A DNA stretch of 64,000 nt, from assembly GCF_003576645.1 (NCBI RefSeq), contig NC_044916.1, forward strand, positions 26,946,564 to 27,010,563, written 5' to 3'. This DNA comes from Ipomoea triloba. Lineage: Eukaryota; Streptophyta; Magnoliopsida; Solanales; Convolvulaceae. Shown here piece after piece: positions 37,646-48,496 of the stretch; the stretch's first letter is position 1; each line of letters starts with the position of its first letter. The notes under the pieces were generated by a model that had not been told where the DNA came from, did not search any database, and worked only from the letters and a program-made list of their open reading frames with translations. The position numbers were made by a program, and so were the translations under genes.

Positions 37646-39802
37646 ATAGCTAATGAAGAAGTATCTGAGGTAGCGACTGAAGAGAAGGACTCTGGTTGCG
37701 ATGGAGGGGGAACAATGGAGGGTGTGTCGCTCCATGCAGTATGAGTTGTGTTTGTCGTTGGTTGGTTGCTTACCCTGTCGCTGTTTTCATGGATTTTATT
37801 GTCTAGAACTGTCAAGGGCAAGCTCTAAGGAGTTTATTATAGCTGCTCGCCATTTTTTAAAAATTCATAAACCAAGACTTCTAACCCTTTTGGAAACAAA
37901 AACTTCAGGCATTAATGCTGATAAAGTATGTAAAAAACTCAATTTTAGTGACTAGGTTAGACTGGAGGCTATTGGATTTAGCGGCAGTATTTGGATCCTA
38001 TGGAATGATGATATTAGAATTGAGGTGGTGGCAACTCACCCTCAGTTCATGGTGTTGGATATCAATAATGATGAACATAAATTCTGCATTGTAGTGGTGT
38101 ATGCAAGTCCTAATTTCTATCTTAGGAAGAAACTTAGGGAAGATTTACAAGAAAAGAAGTTGCACTTGAATACTAGTTGGATGGTGTTCAGGGATTTCAA
38201 CCCTGTCATGTGTAGGGAGGAAGTTAGCAACCAAGAAACTTTTAATAAAAAAAAAAAAGATGCATTCACATGAACAACTGGATTGCACAAGAAGGCTTGG
38301 TGGATATTGGTTACTCAGGATCTACTTTTACTTGGATGAGTGGACGGGATGAATCAACCTTTCGTGGTGCTAGACTGGACAAAGCGCTTTGCACAACAGA
38401 TTGGCTTAATCTCTTTCTGGGGACATCTTCTTATGATTAGTTTTGATCACTCTCGTTTACTTGTGACTTGACAAGGATCAACAGAAAACTACCCGTGGTT
38501 TCAAATTTTAAGCAGCATGGCTTACCCATCCAGACTTTGACAAATGGGTGAATAATAATTGGAGCAAAGAAGAAAGCTTTATAAAAAATATTCAGAACCG
38601 GGCTCCTGCACTTAAAAAATGGAATAAAGAGTGCTTCGGTAATATTCATAAAAAGAAGAACAGACTATTGGCATGTATTGCAGGAGTTCAAAAAGTAATT
38701 GAGAAGAATATACACAATGACCTCATCAACGTGGAAAAAAAGACTCAGATAGGAGTTGGACGATGTGCTACAACAGGAAGAATTACTTTGGTACCAACAA
38801 TCAAGGGATCGGAACAATGGATTAATTCGGGTGACATGAACAATAAATATTATCATGCTGCGACCAACATCAAGAAAGCTAGGAACTAGACTAGCTCACT
38901 ACGAAATGGCGAGGGGGACATGGTTGTTGACAAGGAGGAATTCAAGCAAATTGTCTAGTCATACTTTGAAAAAATATTTGTTGGGAACGACGATATTGGA
39001 GGCGTCGCCAATTTCACTTTGAATTCTTTCCCGTCGTCAACCAAGAAAAGTGGAACATGATTAATAAGAAATTCTATAGGAATGACATCAAGAATGGCCT
39101 CTTCAACATGGCCATGTTCAAAGCTCCAGGCCGGATAGATTCTACATGGGCTTTTATCAATGGGATGCTCACCAAACTTGCTTTGGAGTTCTTCAAAACT
39201 AGGATACTCCCTAATGGACTAAATGACACGTTGATCTCTTTGGTTCCGAAGGTGAGTAACCCTGAGTATCCTAATCAATTTAAACCCATTAGTCTGTGTA
39301 ATGTTAGTTATAAAGTGATCACAAAAGGCATGACCAATCACTTCAAAGAGATCATGAAGGATTTGATTGGGCCGGAACAAAGTAGCTTTGTACCGGGACG
39401 TCAAATCTCAGATAATGTCGTTGTGTACCAAGAGGTGCTTCACTCTTTGAGGAGCAAAAAAGGAATAAAGGGCACCATGGCTATCAAAATTGATATGGAA
39501 AAAGGCCTATGATAGGCTTTCTTGGACCTTTATAGAGGATACTATCCGAAAAGCAGGTTTTAATGAGACTTGGACATGGAATATTATGGAATGTGTTATA
39601 ACAACGAGAATCGGTATCATCTGGGGTGGCGACCAATTGGACTGGATAACACCTAGTAGAGGCATCCAGTAAGGTGATTGCATTTCCCCTTACCTCTTTG
39701 TTCTTTGTATTGAACGCCTGAGCCACATGATACATGAGGAGGTTAGAAGAAAAAACTGGACAGGTATTCACTTGTCAAGGTATGGCCCTACCCTCTCCCA
39801 TC

Positions 39803-39824
39803 TTTTTTTTTTTTTTTTTTTTTT
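39803..39824. repeat. Poly-T expansion inside the LINE-2 reverse-transcriptase active-site motif
   Basis: A run of 22 T replaces the two Phe codons that precede Ala-Asp-Asp in the related LINE copies. It changes the frame of the catalytic motif. Confidence 0.85.
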
Positions 39825-40176
39825 GCTGATGATATGGCTTTATTCTTTAAAGCTTCGGAAGATCATATTAAAACCATTAAGAACTGTTTGGATATCTTTA
39901 GTGTGGCATCTGGACAACAAGTAAGCTTGGGGAAATCCTAAATTTACTTCTCAGCTAATGTTCAACTCGAGTTGGCTAGAAATATTATCAATATTGCGAG
40001 TATTCCTCAAACTACCAATCTTGGTAAGTACTTAGGAGTCTCATCCATCAATGGCAGAGTTACTAGCAAACTATTTCCCCTCGAGATTGAACGAATAAGA
40101 GATCGTCTTGAAGGCTGGCGTGCACGCCTACTTTCACTTGCAGGAAAACATGTTCTACCCCAATCTATGTTATCTA

Positions 40177-40870
40177 CAATGTTGCAAAAATCGCGCCTAG
40201 GCGCTAGGCGGCTAGCGACCGCCGCGAGGAAGGCCGGAATCGGCCTCCTCCGCGGCCAGCCGCCTAGGTGGTCTAGGCACCGCCTAGACCGCCAAGCCGA
40301 ACCGCCTAACGCATTTTTTTTTTGTGGTAATGTTCAAATCTGCAGCAAACCAAAATAAAAAAAAATTTGGAGAATAGGAGATCGAAGCTCTAGCAGAAAA
40401 ACAAAACAAAACGAAAAGGATTTTCAACCGCCGCAACTGTTATCTTCTCAATCTTTGGCTCCAGTATTCCGGCCGGCGACTCTCGCGTCCTGCATCTGCT
40501 ACATAAAAGTTTAGTGGAGAATTGCTTAGTGGAGGTTTGCCGTGGATGGAGTGATGGACTATGGATATATATTGTGCTTTGCTTTTAATGCCTAGGGGAT
40601 TGCAAACTATAGATATATGTGCTTTGCTTTTATTTTTTGGGTAAATGTATGTGTGCTTTGCTTTTAATGCTTAGTAGAGGGTTGCAGACTATGGATATAT
40701 GTGCTTTGCAGCCTTTGCTTTATAAATTATATTTAATATTTTTAAAGCTTAAAGCTGTAATGTGCAATCTGCATGCGTGTAGGATATGAACCAAACGATT
40801 GTTTATAAAAAAAAAAAATAATAAAAACCAAATCAGGCGCCTGGGGCGCCTAGCGATTTTTGCAACCTTG
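40177..40870. mobile_element. hAT-like MITE rich in CCTAGGCG words (copy A)
   Basis: The ends are CAATGTTGCAAAAATCGC and, inverted, CAAGGTTGCAAAAATCGC. The 8-bp duplication is gttatcta/gttagcta (40169-40176, 40871-40878; one mismatch). Just inside both ends are GC-rich CCTAGGCGC-type repeats. The interior is non-coding, with the phrase tatgtgctttgcttt repeated near 40570-40710. The 57093-58574 element belongs to the same family. Confidence 0.85.
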
Positions 40871-42512
40871 GTTAGCTACCATTCCATATTCCATATTACA
40901 TCATGCAAACCACCCTTATTCCCAAGGGAGTATGTGAGGGAGTATGTGAGAGTCTTGATAAGATGACCAGGATTTCTATTTGGGGCAACAAAGAGGGCGA
41001 AAGAGGGATCCACTTGATCAATTTGGAGATAGTAGCCACTGCTAAAGGCAAAGGAGGGTTGGGGCTTAGGAAGGCTAGAGACATGAATATGGCATTCCTC
41101 ACTAAGTCGGGATGGAGACTGATTAATGAGAAGGAAATCGAAGATGTGGACCAAGGTTATTACTCAAAAATATTGTAAGGGTGAGAGTGAGATCAAAGAT
41201 AACTTCTAAAAATAATGCCTCAAACCTTTGGAAGGGCATTAATGAAGCGAAATACATTTTAACAGAACGAGTGAGAAATCAAGTGAATAATGGAAAATTA
41301 ACCAGTTTTTGGCATGACAAGTGGATTGAACAAGTGGATTGAAAACTTCCCACTTAGCAACATAGTGGAAGGTGATATTCAAGATGCACATGACTCTCTT
41401 TCTGTGGCATATTATTGGAACACGAAGACTGGATGGGATCGAGAACAACTTCGGGATATATTGCCGGAGGACATGATGAAGAAATTGAACCTCTATATTC
41501 TTAGTCCAGCAGAGGAAGATGTGGATGACTATTACTGGGCATTTGAAGAATCAAGTAATTTTTTGACTTCTTCAGCCTATGCTTTTACTAACTACGGTAA
41601 TATCAGAACGCAGGATAAAGGTTGGAAAAAGATTTGGAAATTGAAGGTGACAAATTGAATTCGTATGTTCATATGGTTGGTCAGGCATGAGCGCATCCTT
41701 TGCAATGAGGAAAGAAGGAGAAGACACCTTATACTTAATGGCAATTACCCTTGGTGTAACGACACATGTCAGGACATTGAGCATGCTATTCGCAGGTGAA
41801 ACAAGGCAGGTGTCATATGGAAGGAAATCATGGGAATCAGGGAGTTTCAAAGGCTGGATTCGATGAACTTTAGGAATTGGCTGAACATCAACATTAAAGG
41901 AGAAATTAATACGAAGTTCGGGCAGGGTGGCCTATGATATTTGCGATTGCGATGTGGTGGATTTGGCGTTAGAGAAATGACTATGTGTTTAATAGTGTCG
42001 AGAAAGACCATGTTGACAAGATTCGATGGATCTACATTCAGGCTACAGAGACTAGAAATGCTTTCAGAAACACGGCAATCATGAACCAGAATAATGCCTC
42101 ATCTTCAACCATTAATCTTACTTAGAAAAGTCGCCAGACGGTAGGTACGTGCTGAATACTGATGGAAGCTTTGGCAATGGGGCTGCTAATGGAAGTTGTG
42201 CGGGGGGGGGGGGGTTGTTCGTGATTCATGGAGCAGTTGGTGTGGTGGATTTGGCTTCAAGATCCCCACTACAACGGTGGCTATGACGGAAGCTTGGGCT
42301 ATTCTAAAGGGCGTGGAATGGGCTTGGAGAAAAGGACTCAGAAAACTAATTGTGCAAAGTGACTCGAAAAAAGTTATCAATTGGTTTGAAGGCATGAACA
42401 AGCCTAAAGGGCTCATGTGCAACATTATTGAGAGGTGTAAGAGTTGGAAAAAAAAAACAACTGGGAAATTTCTTTCAATCACATTTACAGAGAGCAAAAC
42501 ATGGTAGCTGAC

Positions 42513-43806
42513 TGATGAGTATAAGTGTGAGTGTAAATATGTGTGTGAAATGTCGTTCCCCTGAGGATTAGGGTTATGGCACGTAATTGTATGAATTAAG
42601 AATACTAGACACTAGAGTACGTGAACCAACTAGAATCCAAGCAACTAATAACTTGAATGAGGAAATTAAAAGAAATAAATTGGCTAATGTATTAACTGAT
42701 TGATAAAGGAATGGGTCAGATTAGGGGAATTGCAATCTTGATGTTCTAACAATCTCAGAATTAGGGAAAGAAGAATCAACCTAGAGATTTATGGACAATC
42801 CACACAAGAATTCAATTCAGCTACTTTCGTAATCAATAAACAAAATTAGGCTATGATCGCCCCACTTTCGTGATGCATCAATCATAGTCTTAAGCTTCTA
42901 AGCATTGTAAGCCCCCAAATTACCCCTATTCTCATAGTAGGAAAAATTAGGTTGAAATTGGTAAGGCTCGAAGTCTCCATCCAACTTTCGTTGTGATGAA
43001 TCCTTTTCCTAAACTAGCAATTAAGTGTGGTCATCAATCAATAACAAGTAGAAAATAATCTCAATTCAACATAAACCCTAGGTGGATGATTCAATCTCTT
43101 TATGCAATAATCACAACTTGAACATCAAGATTGACAATAAATCCATAATCCAAACCCATTAGCAAACTACTCACGCATGATTGAAGTAAATAACGCAAAG
43201 CAAGAATTAAATACTGAAATCATAGCAATGAATCTAAAGAATAAAAGAGAGAACTTTACTAACAATTCTTGAGAGTAATTCCAATCCAAAACAATGATTC
43301 CAAGCTCGTAACTGAATTCAATGAGGTAAATATGCTCTATTATATGCTATAGAAAACTCTAAAGAAAGGGAAGATTGTACTGAACTAAACTAGGGCTCGA
43401 CCTCTCCCAAACATCAGAAAAACACAAAATAAATACTGGATAGCAGCCGGGTCACGGCCACCATCACGGCCAGGATCGGGGCCATGAGGTGCCGTGGCCA
43501 GCTGCTGTCCGCGGTGGTGGTCACGGCTGCCATCACGGCCGGGAGGCTGGCCGTGAGGCGGTCTCCTAGTCCTCTTTTGACTCCTTTCGTGCTCCGTTGC
43601 TCCTTTCCGTCCCGGGGTAGATTCCTTATGTCTCGAAAACTCGCCCGAGATGACTGAAAATCATTCCTTTGCTCCTCATTTGTGAATAAACTAAGATTGA
43701 TCAGATGTAACACACAAACGGGCCTTAAATGTATCAAGGTAAAGGAAATAAGCAACAAAACTAACTAAACCGTGGGGTAAATAGTGGTATAAAATCATGT
43801 GTATCA
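42513..43806. mobile_element. Solo LTR, 1294 bp, with 5-bp duplication
   Basis: It begins TGATGAGTATAAG and ends GTGTATCA (TG...CA). CTGAC flanks both sides (42508-42512, 43807-43811), and removing it joins LINE-2 RNase H codons correctly. No internal duplication is present, so it is one LTR left by recombination rather than a short two-LTR element. The parent family is not identified. Confidence 0.88.
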
Positions 43807-43991
43807 CTGACACATTGGCTAAACACGTCCAAGCCTCTAATATCACGTGCGTTGAGTGGGAGGAGCCCCCCATTGTGTCGAGGAAGCATTGCTTTTTTAT
43901 CTGAGTGCTTTTCCATGTGTGCGTTTTATCGCGGAGGAATGTAATTTGTAAGATACCGGGCTTGACCCTCCTTTTGATTAAAAAAAAAAAG

Positions 43992-44268
43992 ACACAAATT
44001 TGTATTAGTGCAATTATATATTTATTGTTCGAAAAATTTTACTATTTATAATTGTATCATCGTTATTATTAGCCTTGTGCCCCTTTTATTTTTTATTTTG
44101 ATGATGACAAATTAGTTAATTTAATTAGTTGTGAAAGTGTTTTATGTATCTATATACACACTAAATTGTATAACTCCACTTGAGATAAGAATTGAAAAGA
44201 GCATAATAAATAGGAAGAGCTAGCTAGTTATGAAAAATATGTGGAATGTGCTGTCACTAGTTAGGAGT
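43992..44268. other. Spacer between LINE-2 and LINE-3, nothing seen
   Basis: AT-rich DNA without recognisable features. It ends in the left copy of the LINE-3 target duplication. Confidence 0.5.
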
Positions 44269-44327
44269 TGAATTTGTAATATTTTCATTTTATTATGGAA
44301 GGGGTAAACCCATAGTGTTCATACAAC

Positions 44328-47300
44328 CTATCTTATGTTGTAAAGAAAGCGCCAAGAGGGGTAGCCAACTTTATCGCTTTCCAGCACAGATGCTAGATCA
44401 TCGGGAGGGTTGGTTTTTACATGCATCCCTCTAGGAAAATGAACAAATGACTTCGCTATATGATCTGCTGCTTTATTTGATTCTCTGGGGATTAGGCTCA
44501 TCCTCCATGAATTCAATGATCTTGTCTCTTGGTGGCAGGCTCTCATGATATTCTGCACAGTGTAGTTGGTTACTTGACCTTTTACCATTCCGTTGATAAC
44601 CTCGGTCGAGTCCCCTTCAAATATGACATTCCTGCAACCTAAGTGTTTTGCTAGTTGGATGCTTCTTAGGAGCGCCCATGCCTCTGCATGCAATGCGGAG
44701 CATGAACCTATTTTATTTATGAAGCCACCCAACCATTCTCCCATTGCATTCCTCGCGACTCCCCCGCAGCCTGCAGTATTTGATGCGAGATCTGTAGCTC
44801 CGTCGAAGTTGATTTTGATTACATCATCCTCTGGCTTCTCCCAGCTATGCAAGCTCCATGTCCCACTACTGGGAATTCCAAGTTGATCCTTTGATTTGGC
44901 GAAGGCTGCGCTAATCTCCTTGACTTGCATTTGGATCCACTGCACTTTCGACTGGAGAGATTGGATTGAGTTGTTGAACACAAACTCGTTTCTCCACTTC
45001 CAGATCCACCATATTGTTGTTGTGAATAGGGTGTTATCATACTGTGGTATATGGCTGGTTCCTTTGTTCGCAATTCCGCGGTCAAGCCAGGCTCGAAATG
45101 GCATATGCATGGACTCCCTATGCAGCACTGGTAGAACTTTTCTCCAAACTATCTCTGCCAGTGGGCAATCACGGAGAGCATGCTCAGTATCCTCCGTCTT
45201 ATCTACACAAAATAAGCATTTGTCGCATGTCGCGAACCCTCTCCTTGATCTCATGCTATTAGTCATGATCCTCTCATGACGGACTAACCATAGGAATGTT
45301 CTCATCCAGCTTGGGACTTTCAGTTTCCAGATTGCCCTCCATTTTGCAGCCTCAGTTGAAACGCCTGGGGTAACGGGATCTGAGCCTTTAATAATAACAC
45401 TATAGGCCGAGCTAACCGAGAACCTACCGGAGTCCTCATTTCTCCAGCCAGTTGTATCTTCTGCATCCATCTCATTATCTAGCATGACTGCTGCTAGTTT
45501 ATCCAATTGAGCTTCCGGGAGGAGATGAGACAATTTGTTCCAATCCCATCCAGAGCACTCGTCCCAGTAGTACGCTACTGTTTCTGACAATTCTGCCTGG
45601 GGGATCTGAGCTGTAGCATAGTTGCCCAAGGGGCTTTTTTCAAGCCAGCACTCATTCCAGAATTGAGTGTTTTGACCATTTCTGATAATCTTTGTCACCC
45701 CTCGTTGTAACTTAGGTACGGTATTCAGAATACCCTTCCAGAGATTTGACATATTGGTTTTGGGCCTCCAATCGGAGCAATCCGATGAGGAGATTGAGTA
45801 TTTATTCTTTAGAACCTGGATCCAAAGGTTATCTTCATTCTGCAGTATTCGCCATCCTAGTTTCATTAAAAAGGCTTCATTTATTGCTTCGAGCTTCCGG
45901 AGCCCCAATCCTCCGTTTTCCTTGCTCTTGGTGACAGTCTCCCAGCTGATAAGATGGCTTTTTCTTGACTCAGTTGAGCTTCCCCATACAAAGCTCCGTA
46001 TCAACTGTTCCATATTCCTAATCACCCCTTTGGGTAACATGGTGGTCTGCATGGTGTAATAAGGAATGGAGCTGAGAGCAGCTTGAGCAAGAGTGACTCT
46101 CCCGGCTAGTGACAAAGTTTTTGCCTTCCATCCTGCTAGTGTATTCTGAATCCTTTCAATAAGGCTTGCATACGTGTCCTTTTTCAGCCTTCCATGAATT
46201 GCAGGAATGCCTAGGTATTTGCCAAGATCCTCCACCTTCGATATTCCAGTTCGATTGACAATGCTCTGTTGTACATCTGTTTTCGTATTCTTAGAGAAGA
46301 ACAATGAGGACTTCTCCACACTGATTGATTGACCCAAATGATCGCAGAAAAGGTTCAGACAGCGCATCATCTCATCAGCTTGTTCGATTGTCGCCTCTCC
46401 AAACAACACCATATCATCTGCAAAAAACAGGTGAGAGAGGTTAGGGCCCTGCCTACTCAGCTTAATTCCTTTCCATTTTCTATTAGCAATTGAATCAATT
46501 ATAATGTGGCTGAGCCTTTCAATACATAACACAAAGAGTAAGGGTGAGATAGGGTCTCCCTGTCGTATTCCTCTTTTCGGGTGGAACCAGTTGGAGACCT
46601 GACCCTCCCAGTTTACAGCCATCCTTGATGTGGAAACGCAATTCATAATGTTACGTCTCCAGCTTTCATTAAATCCTATGTCCAGCAGTGTGTCATTGAT
46701 GAAGCTCCACGCTACTTTGTCATATGCCTTCTCGAGATCCACTTTCATAACTAGCCATCCCACAGCTGCTTTTCTTGTCCTCATCGAGTTGAGCACCTCC
46801 TGAAAGATGATGATATTATCGGCAATTTGTCTGCCCGGTATGAAGCTCGATTGGTGAGCTCCCACTAATTTTTTAGAGATTTCCTTTAGTCGAAGCACCA
46901 GAGTTTTTGTTAACAACTTGTAGGTGACATTGCATAGCCCGATTGGGCGAAGCTGTTTGACACTCTCTGGATTCAACACCTTAGGTAAGAGGGTGATAAT
47001 CGTATCATTGCATCCTTGTGGCAGCTCTCCGTCTGAAAAGAATCTAAGTCCAAACTCTATTAGGCTGCCCCCAGTTACGTCCCATGTTTTTTGGTAAAAT
47101 CCAGCGCTAAACCCATCCGGTCCTGGTGCTTTACACGGGTTCATTTCGAATAGGCCTTTTTTAATCTCCTCCGGTTGGATTGGACAGTTAACTTCCTCCC
47201 AGTCTTGTTCACATAAAGCTGGAAATCTCCCATGTGGTAAGGGTTGGTCGCTCCTGTTTTGCTCTTCAGAAAATAACCTTTCAAAATAGTTTTGGACATG

Positions 47301-48470
47301 GTCCAAGAGTAGTGACTTGTTCGAAATCCAAATTCCTTCCTCAGATCGTAGTGCTTTGATTTTAGTTCTGTTCTTTTTTACCGAAGTGGCCGTGTGGTAA
47401 AACTTTGTGTTACAATCCCCCGAGGTTATCCATTCTTCTCTTGACCTTTGATACCATAACAGTTCTTCTTGGAGCAGTGTTTCTTGTAGTTCATCCCTGA
47501 GTTTTCTCTCTAATCTAATCAACCCGTTAGTGACCTGCATGATGAGACTTCTCTGAACCCCTTTAATTCTGGAAAGGGTACGTTTCTTCTTCTGGAAAAT
47601 ATTCCCAACCGTGTTTTTGTTCCAGGCTTGTAAGGCTTCTGCAGTGGCTTGATGGTTTTCTTCGAGCCCTTTTCTCAAATCCCACGATCTCCTAATACAT
47701 TTAATGAAGTCTGCATGGACTGACCATGCCATGTTAAATCTAAAAGCTCTCCTTACTTCTGTAAACATGTGGGGATTACTGCGGATTAGTAGGGGCGCAT
47801 GATCAGAACTGACTATAGGGAGGTGCTCGACTTCAGCATCTGGGAATCTGGTTCTCCATTCCACATTGCTTAAGGCCCGGTCCAGTCTTGCACCTCTGAA
47901 AGAGTCAGTATTATTCCCTCTCATCCATGTAAATTCGGAACCTTTGAAACCTAGATCTATAAGGCCTTCACGATAGATCCACTGCCTGAACTCGGAGCAT
48001 CTTGACATATTAAAGCAGTCTGACTTGCTCACTTCTTCTCTACCTATGACAGAGTTAAAGTCCCCACAAGATAACCAGCATTGTTGCGAAACGAAGTTCG
48101 TAGAGGAGAGGTCCGAGAATAATTTTTTCCTTAATGAGCGATTAGGACTGGCATAGACTAACGATAGCAGCCATGGAGCGGAGTCACTCTCCTTTATCTG
48201 TAGGTTGACAAACTGGGGGTGCGTACTTATCACTTGTATCTTCAATGGGCGGCTCCAGAAAATCCAGATGCCCCCAGAGAACCCAACGGCCTCCACTCTG
48301 ATCCATTCCTCAAAGCCAAAGCTGATGCAAATGCGGTTAGCATGTTCCCCTGAAACCTTAGGCTCTAAAAAGCAAATCAGATCTGGTGTATGATCTTTGC
48401 AAAAACTCTTTAGGGTGCGTCTAAAAGAGCTAGAGGCTGCCCCTTGACAATTCCAAACTAAACAAATCAT
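44328..48470 (-). CDS. LINE-3 ORF2: endonuclease-reverse transcriptase-RNase H, intact, 1380 aa
   Basis: I chose the ATG at 48470 (MICLVWNCQG), 26 nt after the ORF1 stop, rather than the upstream GTG. The APE-type endonuclease spans about residues 1-230 (WNCQG, FLEPKV, CGDFNSV, SSDHAPL). The reverse transcriptase spans about 430-720 (APGPDGFSAGFYQ, LRPIGLCNVTYKLL, SSFIPGRQIADN, VDLEKAYDKVAW, RGIRQGDPISPLLF, catalytic FADD near residue 683). A zf-RVT Cys/His cluster lies at about 1075-1105 (CDKCLFCVDKTEDTEHALRDC). RNase H is at about 1215-1340 (FDGATD, HAEAWALL, EGDSTEV, NKAADHIAK). All key catalytic residues that I know for these domains are present. It copies LINE RNA at a nicked target. The length is normal for plant L1 ORF2. 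Confidence 0.93.
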   Translation of the reverse strand: MICLVWNCQGAASSSFRRTLKSFCKDHTPDLICFLEPKVSGEHANRICISFGFEEWIRVEAVGFSGGIWIFWSRPLKIQVISTHPQFVNLQIKESDSAPWLLSLVYASPNRSLRKKLFSDLSSTNFVSQQCWLSCGDFNSVIGREEVSKSDCFNMSRCSEFRQWIYREGLIDLGFKGSEFTWMRGNNTDSFRGARLDRALSNVEWRTRFPDAEVEHLPIVSSDHAPLLIRSNPHMFTEVRRAFRFNMAWSVHADFIKCIRRSWDLRKGLEENHQATAEALQAWNKNTVGNIFQKKKRTLSRIKGVQRSLIMQVTNGLIRLERKLRDELQETLLQEELLWYQRSREEWITSGDCNTKFYHTATSVKKNRTKIKALRSEEGIWISNKSLLLDHVQNYFERLFSEEQNRSDQPLPHGRFPALCEQDWEEVNCPIQPEEIKKGLFEMNPCKAPGPDGFSAGFYQKTWDVTGGSLIEFGLRFFSDGELPQGCNDTIITLLPKVLNPESVKQLRPIGLCNVTYKLLTKTLVLRLKEISKKLVGAHQSSFIPGRQIADNIIIFQEVLNSMRTRKAAVGWLVMKVDLEKAYDKVAWSFINDTLLDIGFNESWRRNIMNCVSTSRMAVNWEGQVSNWFHPKRGIRQGDPISPLLFVLCIERLSHIIIDSIANRKWKGIKLSRQGPNLSHLFFADDMVLFGEATIEQADEMMRCLNLFCDHLGQSISVEKSSLFFSKNTKTDVQQSIVNRTGISKVEDLGKYLGIPAIHGRLKKDTYASLIERIQNTLAGWKAKTLSLAGRVTLAQAALSSIPYYTMQTTMLPKGVIRNMEQLIRSFVWGSSTESRKSHLISWETVTKSKENGGLGLRKLEAINEAFLMKLGWRILQNEDNLWIQVLKNKYSISSSDCSDWRPKTNMSNLWKGILNTVPKLQRGVTKIIRNGQNTQFWNECWLEKSPLGNYATAQIPQAELSETVAYYWDECSGWDWNKLSHLLPEAQLDKLAAVMLDNEMDAEDTTGWRNEDSGRFSVSSAYSVIIKGSDPVTPGVSTEAAKWRAIWKLKVPSWMRTFLWLVRHERIMTNSMRSRRGFATCDKCLFCVDKTEDTEHALRDCPLAEIVWRKVLPVLHRESMHMPFRAWLDRGIANKGTSHIPQYDNTLFTTTIWWIWKWRNEFVFNNSIQSLQSKVQWIQMQVKEISAAFAKSKDQLGIPSSGTWSLHSWEKPEDDVIKINFDGATDLASNTAGCGGVARNAMGEWLGGFINKIGSCSALHAEAWALLRSIQLAKHLGCRNVIFEGDSTEVINGMVKGQVTNYTVQNIMRACHQETRSLNSWRMSLIPRESNKAADHIAKSFVHFPRGMHVKTNPPDDLASVLESDKVGYPSWRFLYNIR

Positions 48471-48496
48471 TCGAACAGAGTGACAAAGAACTGTGC

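Larger units (their letters stand above)
29193..37788 (+). pseudogene. LINE-2 ORF1, interrupted and degraded
   Basis: It starts near 29192 with MLTTEEQPPATTHPHES and is split by the copia-type element at 29456/36205. It continues with an acidic stretch and the block RKSWRQSLIIKVMGKKVGYI (about 36470-36535). The SINE-like insert replaces part of the DUF4283-like region. The frame resumes with EHYLIVKEWRPNF (about 36675). A CX2CX4HX4C knuckle (VCFKCGIYGHDHESC) sits at about 36938-36982. Several stops and the poly-C/N tract at 37602-37645 follow. Confidence 0.75.
37789..43904 (+). pseudogene. LINE-2 ORF2, interrupted and degraded
   Basis: The start MDFIV at 37789 is followed at once by a stop where other copies have Trp of the WNCQG endonuclease motif. 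Endonuclease (VVYASPNFYLRKKL), RT (FKPISLCNVSYKVITKG, SSFVPGRQISDNV, AIKIDME), zf-RVT and RNase H (NTDGS, VQSDSKKVINWFEG) parts are recognisable in several frames. Within the RT catalytic motif the Phe codons have become a 22-nt T run (39803-39824). The hAT MITE and the solo LTR interrupt it further. The final TGA is at 43902-43904. Confidence 0.8.
27700..43991 (+). mobile_element. LINE-2: old L1-type LINE split by five insertions
   Basis: The LINE reads 5' leader, ORF1 and ORF2 in plus orientation. It ends in a poly-A tail at about 43980-43991 after ccttttgatt. The insertions are a mini gypsy-like element (27912-29174), a copia-type element (29457-36204), a SINE-like insert (about 36560-36662), an hAT MITE (40177-40870) and a solo LTR (42513-43806). 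Apart from the SINE-like insert, removing each element plus one target duplication restores continuous LINE sequence. The 5' start is approximate. Confidence 0.8.

Noticed and set aside
37430..37821. Glycine-run proteins of about 100 aa
   Set aside because: Created by translation of the poly-C/N tract on the minus strand.
43414..43758. 114-codon minus-strand frame
   Set aside because: Lies wholly inside the solo LTR and has no domain resemblance.
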